Part shown: positions 6,041-12,874 of the stretch, piece by piece
How the letters are laid out: the number at the start of each line of letters is the position of its first letter
Numbering within the stretch: position 1 is the first letter of the stretch
NCBI GenBank assembly: GCA_002372375.1
Contig: DFGJ01000018.1
Coordinates: forward strand, 1 to 16,049
DNA length: 16,049 nt
Direction of reading: 5' to 3'
Source: Ruminococcaceae bacterium UBA3753
GTDB taxonomy: Bacteria; Bacillota; Clostridia; Oscillospirales; Acutalibacteraceae
Program-made: the position numbers and the translations under genes
Notes under the pieces: model-generated
What the model was told of the DNA's origin: nothing
The model's input: the letters and a program-made list of their open reading frames with translations, nothing else
Database searches by the model: none

Positions 6041-7150
6041 TTATTTTGTATTAAAAACTTCATACATTTCATCGCTGAAGGAGGTATAATCGCCGTATTC
6101 GCCAGAATACTTAGATTTTTTCATGACGTGGATGTCTTCTGGATTCACCGCTAAACTTATCTGACTACCCAGTACTTCGCATTTAGTTGACTGTACCATC
6201 CATTTAAACCCTCGTACATCTACAATCATTTCATAGTGAACACCCTTAAAAGTAGTTTGCGTAACTGTCCCCGCAAGAGTGCCTTCTTTGCTTTCTACTA
6301 CTTTAACATCTTCTGGTCGAATAACGACATCTACTCTCTCCATTTCAGAAAATCCGGAGTCTAAACATTTAAATTCTTTCCCCGCAAATTTAACATAATA
6401 GTCTTTTAGCATAACTCCATCTAAAATGTTGCTCTCGCCTATAAAATCCGCAACAAAAGCGTTTCTAGGCTCATTGTAAATATCCAATGGAGTGCCGATT
6501 TGTTGTATTTTTCCATGATCCATTACAACAACGGTGTCTGCCATAGAAAGTGCCTCTTCTTGGTCATGAGTTACAAATATAAATGTTATATTCATTTTTT
6601 TTTGTATTTTTTTTAGCTCAGTCTGCATGTCCTTTCTTAACTTTAAGTCCAAGGCCGACAGAGGCTCGTCCAGCAGCAAAACTTCAGGTTTATTTGCAAG
6701 AGCTCTAGCTACGGCTACTCTTTGCTTTTGTCCTCCTGAAAGATCATTCACATTTCTTTCCTCAAACCCAGATAGGCTTACCACTTTTAACATTTCCTTG
6801 ACCACCTGGTCTACTTCATGCTCTTTTTTCTTTTTCACTCTTAAACCAAAAGCAACATTTTCGTAAACATTTAAATGTGGAAATAAAGCATAGTTTTGAA
6901 ATATGGTGTTAACTTTTCTTTTGTGAGGAGCTGCTTTTGTTACATCCACGCCAGACAAATATACACTCCCTGAGTCAGGTTTAATAAAGCCCCCAATAAC
7001 TTTCAAGAGCGTAGTCTTGCCACAACCTGATGGGCCTAATAAAGTGACGAACTTTCCACTCTTTATGCTTAAATTAAATTTCTTCAGTATGCTCACTTTT
7101 CCATACGAGACACACACGTCTGCCATACTTACTGCCAAATCATCCGACAA
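6041..7150 (-). CDS. potA: Spermidine/putrescine-type ABC transporter ATP-binding protein
   Basis: The ATPase that powers polyamine import. In order, it shows Walker A GPSGCGKTT (about residues 39-47), the Q-loop in FQNYALFPHLNVYENVAFGL, the signature LSGGQKQRVAVARAL, Walker B LLLDEPLSALD, and the H-loop FVTHDQEEALSMAD. A C-terminal TOBE-type domain follows (IGESNILDGV, VVIRPEDVKV). At 369 residues it has the usual length for PotA/MalK-type subunits, and the IGESN and RPEDV features favour PotA. The start is TTG at 7150: GGAGG lies 7 nt upstream, and the only nearby ATG in frame is eight codons in. No permease or binding-protein gene (potB, potC, potD) is next to it in this window. It must either work with subunits encoded elsewhere or be a survivor of a broken operon. 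Confidence 0.9.
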   Translation of the reverse strand: MSDDLAVSMADVCVSYGKVSILKKFNLSIKSGKFVTLLGPSGCGKTTLLKVIGGFIKPDSGSVYLSGVDVTKAAPHKRKVNTIFQNYALFPHLNVYENVAFGLRVKKKKEHEVDQVVKEMLKVVSLSGFEERNVNDLSGGQKQRVAVARALANKPEVLLLDEPLSALDLKLRKDMQTELKKIQKKMNITFIFVTHDQEEALSMADTVVVMDHGKIQQIGTPLDIYNEPRNAFVADFIGESNILDGVMLKDYYVKFAGKEFKCLDSGFSEMERVDVVIRPEDVKVVESKEGTLAGTVTQTTFKGVHYEMIVDVRGFKWMVQSTKCEVLGSQISLAVNPEDIHVMKKSKYSGEYGDYTSFSDEMYEVFNTK

Positions 7151-7899
7151 CTTTCCACCTCCGCAATTTTGAACAACCTACACTAATAATATATAAGTCT
7201 AATACTTGTGAAAACTAAAAGCGTGTTTTTGAGAAAAAATGCTAAGACATAAAAGCTGCCTTTTACGTGTGAATTTTTGTGGTTGGTATGAAGTGTACTA
7301 TCATATATAGCAAATTTAAAACTTTGAGTGAATTTTTAAATTTCAGTGTTTTATAAAATTGATTAAAACTTTAAGGCAAAAGGATTATTTTACTTTTGAA
7401 ACCGTTTCATAGGCTTAGTTTTATTTATTGCTTATCAGTTTAAAACTATTTATGAAAAAGTATATTTTCTACAAATTTAGGATATAGGCGCAGTCAGATA
7501 GCCTTAAATTGTGGTGACAGGAACGGAAAAGGTGTCAAAATTTATTTAATTCCGGGAAGCAAAAAATATTGAGTTTAGATATTTTATACAAATTTAGTAT
7601 TTTCAAAAACGATTATGCAGAGTTATTTAATAATTTTAAAAGAAGATCGCGAATACTGCAGGCAAAACAGGACGTACCTAATTCTGATAGCTTCGTTTTT
7701 TTAATTTTATTTTTTTCTGCACTAATATACAATTTAAACTGATTAACAGGAATCCTGTTAGTTGTGTCGCTCAAGTTCAGTACGTCTTGACGCATCGAAG
7801 TTTTTACATAGAATAATTGTTCATCCCAAACATCACTAGGACCGTTCTAGGTAGGTTGTTTTTATTTTGCTAAATATGTTAAATAAATCAAAAAAACTA
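7151..7899. other. Gene-free stretch between divergent potA and the leader-peptide gene
   Basis: About 750 bases. A 60-codon minus-strand frame at 7613-7795 has a mixed composition (NQFKLYISAEKNKIKKTK) but no ribosome binding site, so at best it is a remnant. An imperfect palindrome CTAGGACCGTTCTAG (7836-7850) lies about 50 bp upstream of the promoter at 7900 and could be an operator. A weak TTTTCA/TATTAT pair upstream of potA is its only promoter candidate. Confidence 0.4.
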
Positions 7900-7926
7900 T
7901 TGACTATTATGTAAAAATGATATAAT
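7900..7926 (+). promoter_or_regulatory. Promoter for the double-glycine peptide gene
   Basis: TATAAT (7921-7926) with the TGn extension (7918-7920). TTGACT (7900-7905) lies 15 nt upstream, a short spacing that the extended -10 may compensate. The predicted start is near 7933. Confidence 0.6.
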
Positions 7927-7932
7927 ATACAT

Positions 7933-7963
7933 CAAACATTTTTCTGATATTCAGATTTGTTTG
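7933..7963 (+). promoter_or_regulatory. Hairpin at the very 5' end of the leader-peptide mRNA
   Basis: CAAACA (7933-7938) pairs with TGTTTG (7958-7963), and TCTGA pairs with TCAGA inside, with a small T-rich internal loop and the loop TAT. The stem would begin at the predicted first transcribed base. Hairpins in this position can stabilise an mRNA; that role is inference. Confidence 0.35.
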
Positions 7964-7991
7964 TATTATTTTTAAACGGAGGTATTTTGAT

Positions 7992-8132
7992 ATGGGTGAT
8001 ATTAAAAACAAATCAAAAGCACTTAGTGATGATGACCTGGAAAATGTTGGTGGGGGGATACCTTTTAGCTCACAGGGGGAGCAGCCGTCCTATGGGGATA
8101 TTTGGGCCGAGTATAGCGAAGAAGAGATTTGA
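7992..8132 (+). CDS. Double-glycine leader-type small peptide (bacteriocin/RiPP-precursor-like), frame ends early
   Basis: A 46-codon frame from ATG 7992 with an excellent ribosome binding site (GGAGGT, 8 nt away) and its own promoter. Residues 11-22 read LSDDDLENVGGG, which matches the double-glycine leader pattern (LSxxELxxVxGG) of bacteriocins and other secreted peptides, cut after GG by C39-peptidase ABC transporters. The 21-residue leader is followed by an acidic segment (IPFSSQGEQPSYGDIWAEYS and EEEI) without cysteines. The frame stops at TGA 8130-8132, but the next frame continues open for about 50 codons with a similar acidic composition, so the gene may be frameshifted from an ancestor of about 97 residues. 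No transporter, peptidase, modification or immunity gene is visible nearby. The leader-like start could also belong to a non-bacteriocin family. Confidence 0.6.
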   Translation: MGDIKNKSKALSDDDLENVGGGIPFSSQGEQPSYGDIWAEYSEEEI

Positions 8133-8280
8133 TTTCAGTGAGGAGGAAGAAATAATATTAGAAAAAGCCGGAATAAGTGTTAAAGATGTAAACGGTGGCA
8201 AATTAGGTAGTCTGGGGGAGACCGAATCCCGTCTCAAAGAATTGGGACTCTGGAAGGAAGCAGATTTGTTTGAACGCTAG
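8128..8280 (+). pseudogene. Out-of-frame continuation of the leader-peptide gene
   Basis: In the +1 frame relative to the preceding gene, codons from TTT 8128 to TAG 8280 read FDFSEEEEIILEKAGISVKD, then GGKLGSLGETESRLKELGLW and KEADLFER. The charged, helix-like composition is clearly protein-like, and there is no start codon with a ribosome binding site of its own. Removing one base near 8120-8127 would fuse it to the YSEEE end of the 46-codon frame, giving one protein of about 97 residues. I interpret it as the 3' part of a frameshifted gene. A +1 ribosomal slip at ATT-TGA is the alternative. Confidence 0.55.
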
Positions 8281-8337
8281 GGAAAAAGTAAAAGTAGTTT
8301 GAAAGATTTACTGCTATACAATTTGTTAACAAAACTC

Positions 8338-8832
8338 TCAGGTAAGAGCGTTTTCAGTTTTTTTGGTAAATTTGGAATAACATATGGCTAAAGCTACAGC
8401 GTCTGCAGCGTCATCGGGTTCGGGCAGTTCTTTTAGTCGTAGAATTTTTTTCACAGTTTCCATTACTTGTGGCTTTTTTGCTCTGCCGTACCCTGTTACT
8501 GCCATTTTTACTTGTAGCGGGGTGAATTCCTCCATTCGAATGTTGCTTTGTTGCCCGGAGAGCAAGATTACTCCTCTAGCTTGTGCAACGTCAATAGCAG
8601 TCTTTTGATTGTTTTTAAAAAATAATTTTTCTACGACCAATACATCAGGTTTTACTCTAGAAATAAGATAAACCATCTTTTTGTAAATTGAATTTAATCG
8701 ATCGCAAAATATTTTGTTAGATGAAGTGGTTATTGCGCCATAGCATAGAAGACTCAATTTTTCCGTGTCGATCCATTCTATAGCACCATAACCAACTATT
8801 CCATAACCAGGATCTATTCCAAGTACTATCAT
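8338..8832 (-). CDS. ruvC: Holliday junction resolvase RuvC
   Basis: A cytoplasmic RNase-H-fold endonuclease that, as a dimer, resolves Holliday junctions with RuvAB. The four acidic catalytic residues are visible: Asp7 in LGIDPGYGIVGYG, Glu68 in VLVVEKLFF, and Asp141 and Asp144 in EPDDAADAVALAI. The length of 164 residues is normal. The ATG at 8832 has AAAGGAG 5 nt upstream. In most bacteria ruvC is next to ruvA/ruvB or yebC; none is adjacent here. It converges on the leader-peptide gene, and a small CTCT/AGAG stem (8335-8348) with T-rich sequence on both sides may act as a weak shared terminator. No strong promoter was found upstream. Confidence 0.95.
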   Translation of the reverse strand: MIVLGIDPGYGIVGYGAIEWIDTEKLSLLCYGAITTSSNKIFCDRLNSIYKKMVYLISRVKPDVLVVEKLFFKNNQKTAIDVAQARGVILLSGQQSNIRMEEFTPLQVKMAVTGYGRAKKPQVMETVKKILRLKELPEPDDAADAVALAICYSKFTKKTENALT

Positions 8833-8844
8833 AAAAACTCCTTT

Positions 8845-9438
8845 ATAAAATTAAACTATGGGCCAAGACTAACACTTAAATACAAAAAATAAGCACTGCT
8901 AAATTTATATAGGAATAAAGTAAGGTCTAAAGTTTTTTATATCCTAATTTTGTGCTAAGTCTCAAAGTTTGTACATATCTATTCTTTTCATCCGAAACTG
9001 TTTACTTACTTTTAGCACTGTCAAAATTCGTCCATAAAGCACTTATAATCTTTTAGTACTGACTTTTATCTTTTTCGTGAATAAGCATGCCATTTCAAGG
9101 TAACTAAAGCTTGCAGGCCAACGTTTATTACAAAAGCGTAACGCATCTGGCAAAATAGCAAATATTAAAAGTTTAAAATAAAGAATAAAAATACTACAAT
9201 TTTGATTTGTGAACGTGGTTACACTGTTAGCTCGAATCATTGAGAAATTATAGGAAGCTGAGCTTGTAAAAATTTATCAAAAATAATAGAAAATTGTAAA
9301 TTTGAATTCGACCACATTTCTTTTTTGTTATGATCACAAATCCCACGTGCCTTTTAAACTTTTTGTTTATAAATCGCCTTTATAATGCGAATACAATAAA
9401 ACTTTGTTTGTGTACTACTTCGGTTTTAATAAACACAA
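8845..9438. other. Gene-free stretch upstream of ruvC
   Basis: About 600 AT-rich bases. A 65-codon minus-strand frame (9043-9240) has no ribosome binding site and resembles nothing I recognise. I see no other structure. Confidence 0.45.
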
Positions 9439-9469
9439 TAAAAAGGCAGTAAACCCTGGCGTTAACTGC
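9439..9469 (-). terminator. Minus-strand terminator beyond the decayed repeat array
   Basis: Read on the minus strand: GCAGTTAAC (9469-9461), loop GCCAGG, GTTTACTGC (9455-9447 region, one mismatch), then CTTTTTATT. It lies about 500 bp downstream of the PAP2 stop, just past the decayed repeats, so PAP2 transcripts probably run through the repeat array and end here. Confidence 0.6.
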
Positions 9470-9504
9470 TGTGTATAGTTTGAAAAATTAAAAATCATAA
9501 AAGT

Positions 9505-9670
9505 TAGTAAGTTATCATTATTCGTATTTTTTAAAGATATTATCGTGACAAGATACTTAAAAAGCAATCTGCAAGAACGATTAACAGAATTTACAAAATG
9601 GCACCGGCAAAGATATTCAAAGAATGGTGAATGCTAAAATAAAGACGAGAGAAGGCACCTAGACAGGCTT
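9505..9670 (-). repeat. Repeat copy A: decayed copy of the PAP2 gene 3' end
   Basis: About 166 bp aligned with 9938-10102. The minus-strand translation of its right half gives SRLYFSIHHSLNIFAGAIL followed by a stop, matching the PAP2 C-terminal SRLYFKVHYPSDIFAGAIL. The catalytic-motif Asp is replaced by Asn. The left half is more diverged. Confidence 0.6.
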
Positions 9671-9770
9671 TGTAAATTTTTAAAATTGCTAGTTAAAAAA
9701 ACTTTACTGCAATAACGCTTGTGTTCAAAAATAATTTACAAGTGCGGTAAGTATAGCTTTCAAAAAGCAT
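9671..9770 (-). repeat. Repeat copy B: shortened copy lacking the coding part
   Basis: Begins with TGTAAAT, followed by TTGCTAGTTAAAAAAACTTTA and the ACGCTTGTGTTC block seen in copies C and D. It has lost about 65 bp covering the PAP2-derived part, and runs directly into copy C. Confidence 0.55.
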
Positions 9771-9936
9771 CGTAAATTGTTGAGATTGCTAGTTTAAAGA
9801 CTTTATTGTGATAGCACTTGCGTTCGTAAGTAAATGGTAAGCGTGGCGAAAAGAATTTCCAAAATATCCCCCGGCAAAAATACTAGAAAGATAGAAAATT
9901 TTAAGATAGAGACGCAAGATTACAAGTAAAAATGCA
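9771..9936 (-). repeat. Repeat copy C: decayed copy of the PAP2 gene 3' end
   Basis: Full unit of 166 bp, roughly 70% identical by eye to 9938-10102. On the minus strand it still reads RLYLKIFYLSSIFAGGYFGN, recognisably RLYFKVHYPSDIFAGAILGI with the motif His and Asp lost. Confidence 0.65.
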
Positions 9937-9937
9937 C

Positions 9938-10102
9938 TGTAAATAGTTGAGAAATCTAGTTAAAAAACTTTATGGTAACAACACTTGCGTTCAAAAGTAA
10001 ATTACGATAGTGGCAAACAAAATTCCCAAAATAGCACCGGCAAAAATATCTGAAGGATAATGAACTTTAAAGTATAGACGAGAGAAACTAACCAAAAATG
10101 CT
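9938..10102 (-). repeat. Repeat copy D: parental unit (last ~112 bp of the PAP2 gene plus 53 bp downstream)
   Basis: The unit from which the head-to-tail copies A-C appear to derive. It includes the intact C-terminal coding part with the SR-x5-H-x3-D motif and the downstream flank TGTAAATAGTTGAG. Unit borders are marked by TGTAAAT at one end and AAAAATGC at the other. Confidence 0.65.
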
Positions 10103-10500
10103 AGAACAAATACCGGTACCGTCAAATGGGGGCAAAATCGAGATATCACCGTAGCCGATGCTACAGATGAAGACGTGTGTCCCGAAGGAAAAGAGTAACT
10201 TATCGGTTTTCTTATGAGCATGTCCTTCTCTTCTATATACCTGGACGGTCTCTTCCTTTTGGCTAAGTGTTTTATTAGTCCTTCACCAACAAATCCGGTT
10301 AAAATGACAACCATAATAACCTTTATTCCAACAAATTTAAGGTCTTCTATAAAAAGCATCGGCAGGGCAATAAGTAACCAGATGATCCCCAAACTACCAA
10401 TTTTTGTAAGTGGAACTAAAATTTTATTAAATAAGGGGTTCTGTATCCTCGACATATGCTTGATTACTGTTTTGTCTATATTTTTTATACACTCAAACAC
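9991..10500 (-). CDS. PAP2-family membrane phosphatase (possibly undecaprenyl-pyrophosphate or phosphatidylglycerophosphate phosphatase)
   Basis: A multi-pass membrane acid phosphatase. The three PAP2 motifs are complete: K-x6-R-P as KHLAKRKRP, PSGH within SFPSGHTSSS, and SR-x5-H-x3-D as SRLYFKVHYPSD. Several hydrophobic helices surround them, for example IIWLLIALPMLFI, VIMVVILTGF and VPVFVLAFLVSF. In Gram-positive cells such proteins recycle undecaprenyl pyrophosphate or dephosphorylate phosphatidylglycerophosphate; the substrate cannot be told here. I prefer GTG at 10500 (169 residues), which has AAGGT 8 nt upstream. TTG at 10506 would add two residues but lies too close to that site. It has its own promoter. 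Its 3' end has been copied downstream as a decayed tandem array. Confidence 0.88.
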   Translation of the reverse strand: MFECIKNIDKTVIKHMSRIQNPLFNKILVPLTKIGSLGIIWLLIALPMLFIEDLKFVGIKVIMVVILTGFVGEGLIKHLAKRKRPSRYIEEKDMLIRKPISYSFPSGHTSSSVASATVISRFCPHLTVPVFVLAFLVSFSRLYFKVHYPSDIFAGAILGILFATIVIYF

Positions 10501-10534
10501 GGGCAATTACCTTAATGTAATGTCAAACCGTCAG

Positions 10535-10562
10535 ATTATACCACAGAGCAGTATTTTTTCAA
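10535..10562 (-). promoter_or_regulatory. Promoter for the PAP2 phosphatase
   Basis: On the minus strand: -35 TTGAAA (10562-10557), a 16-bp spacer ending in TGG, and -10 TATAAT (10540-10535), i.e. an extended -10. The predicted start is near 10528, with a leader of about 28 nt carrying the ribosome binding site. Confidence 0.65.
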
Positions 10563-10569
10563 CATCTCG

Positions 10570-11508
10570 TACAGATACTTGCTGTGTTGATCGAGTAGAC
10601 CATGTGCATGGTGTGAAAAGAAATTCTGTATGGCGAGCTGATGAATTGCCTGAAAAAGGCTTGTGTTAAATTTAGCACGGTAAAAACAGAGTTCTATGAA
10701 GGTATATAAACTATAATAAAAAAGTGAAGCAGTATGAATCTGTTAAATCTGCCGTGGCAAGGATAAAGTGTGACCCCTGGCGCAATTAAGAAAGTATTAT
10801 AAACTGCTGATACCAATGATCTTTAAATATTATAGGCTATAAATTTAGATATCAAACATTACTGCTGTGTTTGGTTTATATGCATATTCAGGGTGAAATT
10901 AAATAAGGGTGTTAAACTGCAAAACACTAAAAGTGAAAAAAGTACCCCCCCAATGAGGTGCGACCAAAAAAGTTAGATATATGATAAACTGCTTAATTTT
11001 TCTTTTCATAAGTTATAATTTTGTACTAGATATTTTGATAGATGAGGTTAACTTTCAAAACAAGTAAGGAATATATGGATTTCACGATACAAGGTTTTGA
11101 CTTTTTTTACAATAATTAATCTGGAATATGGTGCTACTTAATAATTTTAAAGAATGAAATTGTCTGCTTGACTATATTTTTAATAGTCGTTGCTTTTTTG
11201 AACTATTAACTGCCATATTGTTGGGAAAATTTTTTTGAGAGGCATATTCAAAACTGACGATTTACGATAGTTGCCATTTTGAGGTAGACTTTCAAGATAT
11301 GAAATTTTATTCAAAATTTATTAAATTCTTGTGTAGATACAAAAGTTGCGATTTCATTAAATAAACGGATCAAGCAAAAATTTACGAAGGATTCAGACTG
11401 TAAAGACTAGTTATTGAGCTAAGTCTTCATACATATTATTTTTTATGTGATAGACTTTTATTAGTTCTATCTTTATTCTGTACCCTAGTATTGGTGCCCA
11501 CTTAGAGT
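10570..11508. other. Long gene-free stretch (about 0.9 kb)
   Basis: No reading frame with a ribosome binding site and a protein-like product on either strand. The only recognisable trace is an IS3/IS150-like terminal sequence at 10954-10979. The rest is AT-rich and featureless to me. Confidence 0.45.
10954..10979. mobile_element. Possible solitary end of an IS3/IS150-group insertion sequence
   Basis: The stretch TGAGGTGCGACC followed by AAAAAAGTTAGATA resembles IS3/IS150-type terminal inverted repeats (TG-x-x-CTG-C-rich, then AAAAAGTTAGACA), from memory. No transposase frame and no second end are visible, so at best this is a remnant. Confidence 0.2.
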
Positions 11509-11538
11509 TTGCATATTCCTTTATGTCTGCATTATAAT
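11509..11538 (+). promoter_or_regulatory. Promoter for the GHL10 gene
   Basis: -35 TTGCAT (11509-11514), an 18-bp spacer, and a consensus -10 TATAAT (11533-11538). The predicted start is near 11545, with a leader of about 95 nt. Confidence 0.55.
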
Positions 11539-11638
11539 TCCGAGGTATTTAGTTTTTTTTATTTTCTGCTTATTTTAATGTTGTCGTAGTTGGGGTGGGT
11601 CGAGTTGTTGCTAAGTATTGTTTTGAGGGATTTGCATA

Positions 11639-12874
11639 ATGAAAAAGTGCTTTAGGTCAGTTTTTGCTCTTTTTTTATCTGTTTTTGTTGGTTTATTTTT
11701 TGTTTTCCTGAAAATTTTAGATAATTCAAGTAGTTTTAGTAATAATTCTACGCCAAGTGTGTCTGCCCATGAGATCCCTAGGATGAAGGCAGTTTGGGTT
11801 TCGTTCATGGATTTGAATATGAGCGGGACAGACTACTCGGAGACTTCTTTCAGATTAAAATATGATCGCATTGTCGATGACTGTAAAAGGTTGAATGTAA
11901 ATGCGCTTGTGGTTCACGTCAGGCCTTTTTCTGATGCCTTGTATCCTTCGAAATATTTTCCGTGGTCTCATTATGTTTCAAGAACGCAGGGCGAAGATCC
12001 AGGATATGATCCGCTTAGCTATATGGTAAAAAAAACGCACGAGGCGGGAATGGAGTTTCATGCTTGGGTAAATCCTTACAGGGTGCAGTACAATAATGTT
12101 CCGAATGATTTCTCTAGGGATAATCCTTTTTGCACTTTTGAGGTCGGATCTACCAGATATCTTAATGAGGATGTTGTAGATTTTGGTAGAGCCAAGTATT
12201 ACAATCCGGCGAGCCAGAAAGTGCGAGATCTAATAGTTGATGGTGTAAAGGAGATTGTTGAGCAATATGACGTAGATGGTATACATTTCGATGATTACTT
12301 TTACCCGGATTCTGTGGAATATAAAGGAGCAACTGATTTTGACAAAGAAAGTTATGAAGAGTATTTGAGAAGCCTTGGTAGAGGGCAATGTCCGCTTTCG
12401 CTTACTGGTTGGCGCATGGAAAATGTGAACCAACTAATAAGAAGAGTTTATAGTGAAGTAAAAAGGCTTAATTCGAAAGTTGTTTTTGGTATTTCGCCAA
12501 GCTGTAATAATGAGCTTAACGAAAGGTTAGCTGCAGATGTGTTTACTTGGTGTAAGAATAAAGGTTACGTGGACTATATTTGTCCGCAGGTTTATGTCAG
12601 TTTGGATCACCCATTTCTTCCGTTTAAAAAAGCAGTTGACATATGGCAAAAAGTCGAAAGGCATCCCAGCGTAAAATTGTACTATGGACTTGCTGTATAT
12701 AAAGCTGGGTCTGACTACGATAAAGGCACTTGGCGTAATCAGGATGATATTTTGAAAAGGCAGGTTGAGTACACAAGAGATTTAGGATGCGATGGTTACA
12801 TGCTATTTGATTATAAGAGCTTAGTTAGCGAAAAATGTAGAAGAGAGGTTTCTAATCTTATGAAAGTACTCTAG
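11639..12874 (+). CDS. Secreted or membrane-anchored GHL10 (DUF187/YngK-like) family glycoside hydrolase-like protein
   Basis: 411 residues. A signal peptide or anchor covers residues 1-28 (KKCFRSVFALFLSVFVGLFF), with a possible cleavage site after SVSA (about 43) following a Ser/Asn-rich linker. From residue 47 the GHL10 TIM-barrel domain begins with RMKAVWVSFMDLN. Typical segments follow: VVHVRPFSDALYPS, FHAWVNPYRVQYN, VDGIHFDDYFYPD (about 212-224, likely active-site acids), FGISPSCNNE and YICPQVYVSLDHPF. Family members are extracellular proteins thought to act on peptidoglycan-like glycans or other polysaccharides; the exact substrate is unknown. The chain stops right after the barrel, without the extra domains seen in longer relatives. 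The ATG at 11639 has a GAGGGA about 8 nt upstream. The gene is monocistronic, with a promoter upstream and no clear terminator after it. Confidence 0.88.
   Translation: MKKCFRSVFALFLSVFVGLFFVFLKILDNSSSFSNNSTPSVSAHEIPRMKAVWVSFMDLNMSGTDYSETSFRLKYDRIVDDCKRLNVNALVVHVRPFSDALYPSKYFPWSHYVSRTQGEDPGYDPLSYMVKKTHEAGMEFHAWVNPYRVQYNNVPNDFSRDNPFCTFEVGSTRYLNEDVVDFGRAKYYNPASQKVRDLIVDGVKEIVEQYDVDGIHFDDYFYPDSVEYKGATDFDKESYEEYLRSLGRGQCPLSLTGWRMENVNQLIRRVYSEVKRLNSKVVFGISPSCNNELNERLAADVFTWCKNKGYVDYICPQVYVSLDHPFLPFKKAVDIWQKVERHPSVKLYYGLAVYKAGSDYDKGTWRNQDDILKRQVEYTRDLGCDGYMLFDYKSLVSEKCRREVSNLMKVL

Noticed and set aside
7613..7795. 60-codon minus-strand frame with mixed composition
   Set aside because: No ribosome binding site or promoter and no recognisable family; noted only as a possible remnant in the gene-free stretch.
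7957..8280. 107-codon frame starting at TTG 7957
   Set aside because: Its first half overlaps the strongly signalled frame at 7992 and is not protein-like; only the part after 8128 looks genuine, as the shifted continuation of that gene.
9043..9240. 65-codon minus-strand frame
   Set aside because: No start signals and no recognisable motif; treated as spacer.
9505..10102. Repeat array considered as CRISPR or as phase-variable cassettes
   Set aside because: Units are about 166 bp, directly abutting, without short repeats or unique spacers. The copies carry stops and lost catalytic residues, so neither CRISPR nor functional alternative 3' cassettes fit.
10214..10669. 151-codon plus-strand frame
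   Set aside because: Mostly antisense to the PAP2 gene with its three catalytic motifs, so a shadow frame.
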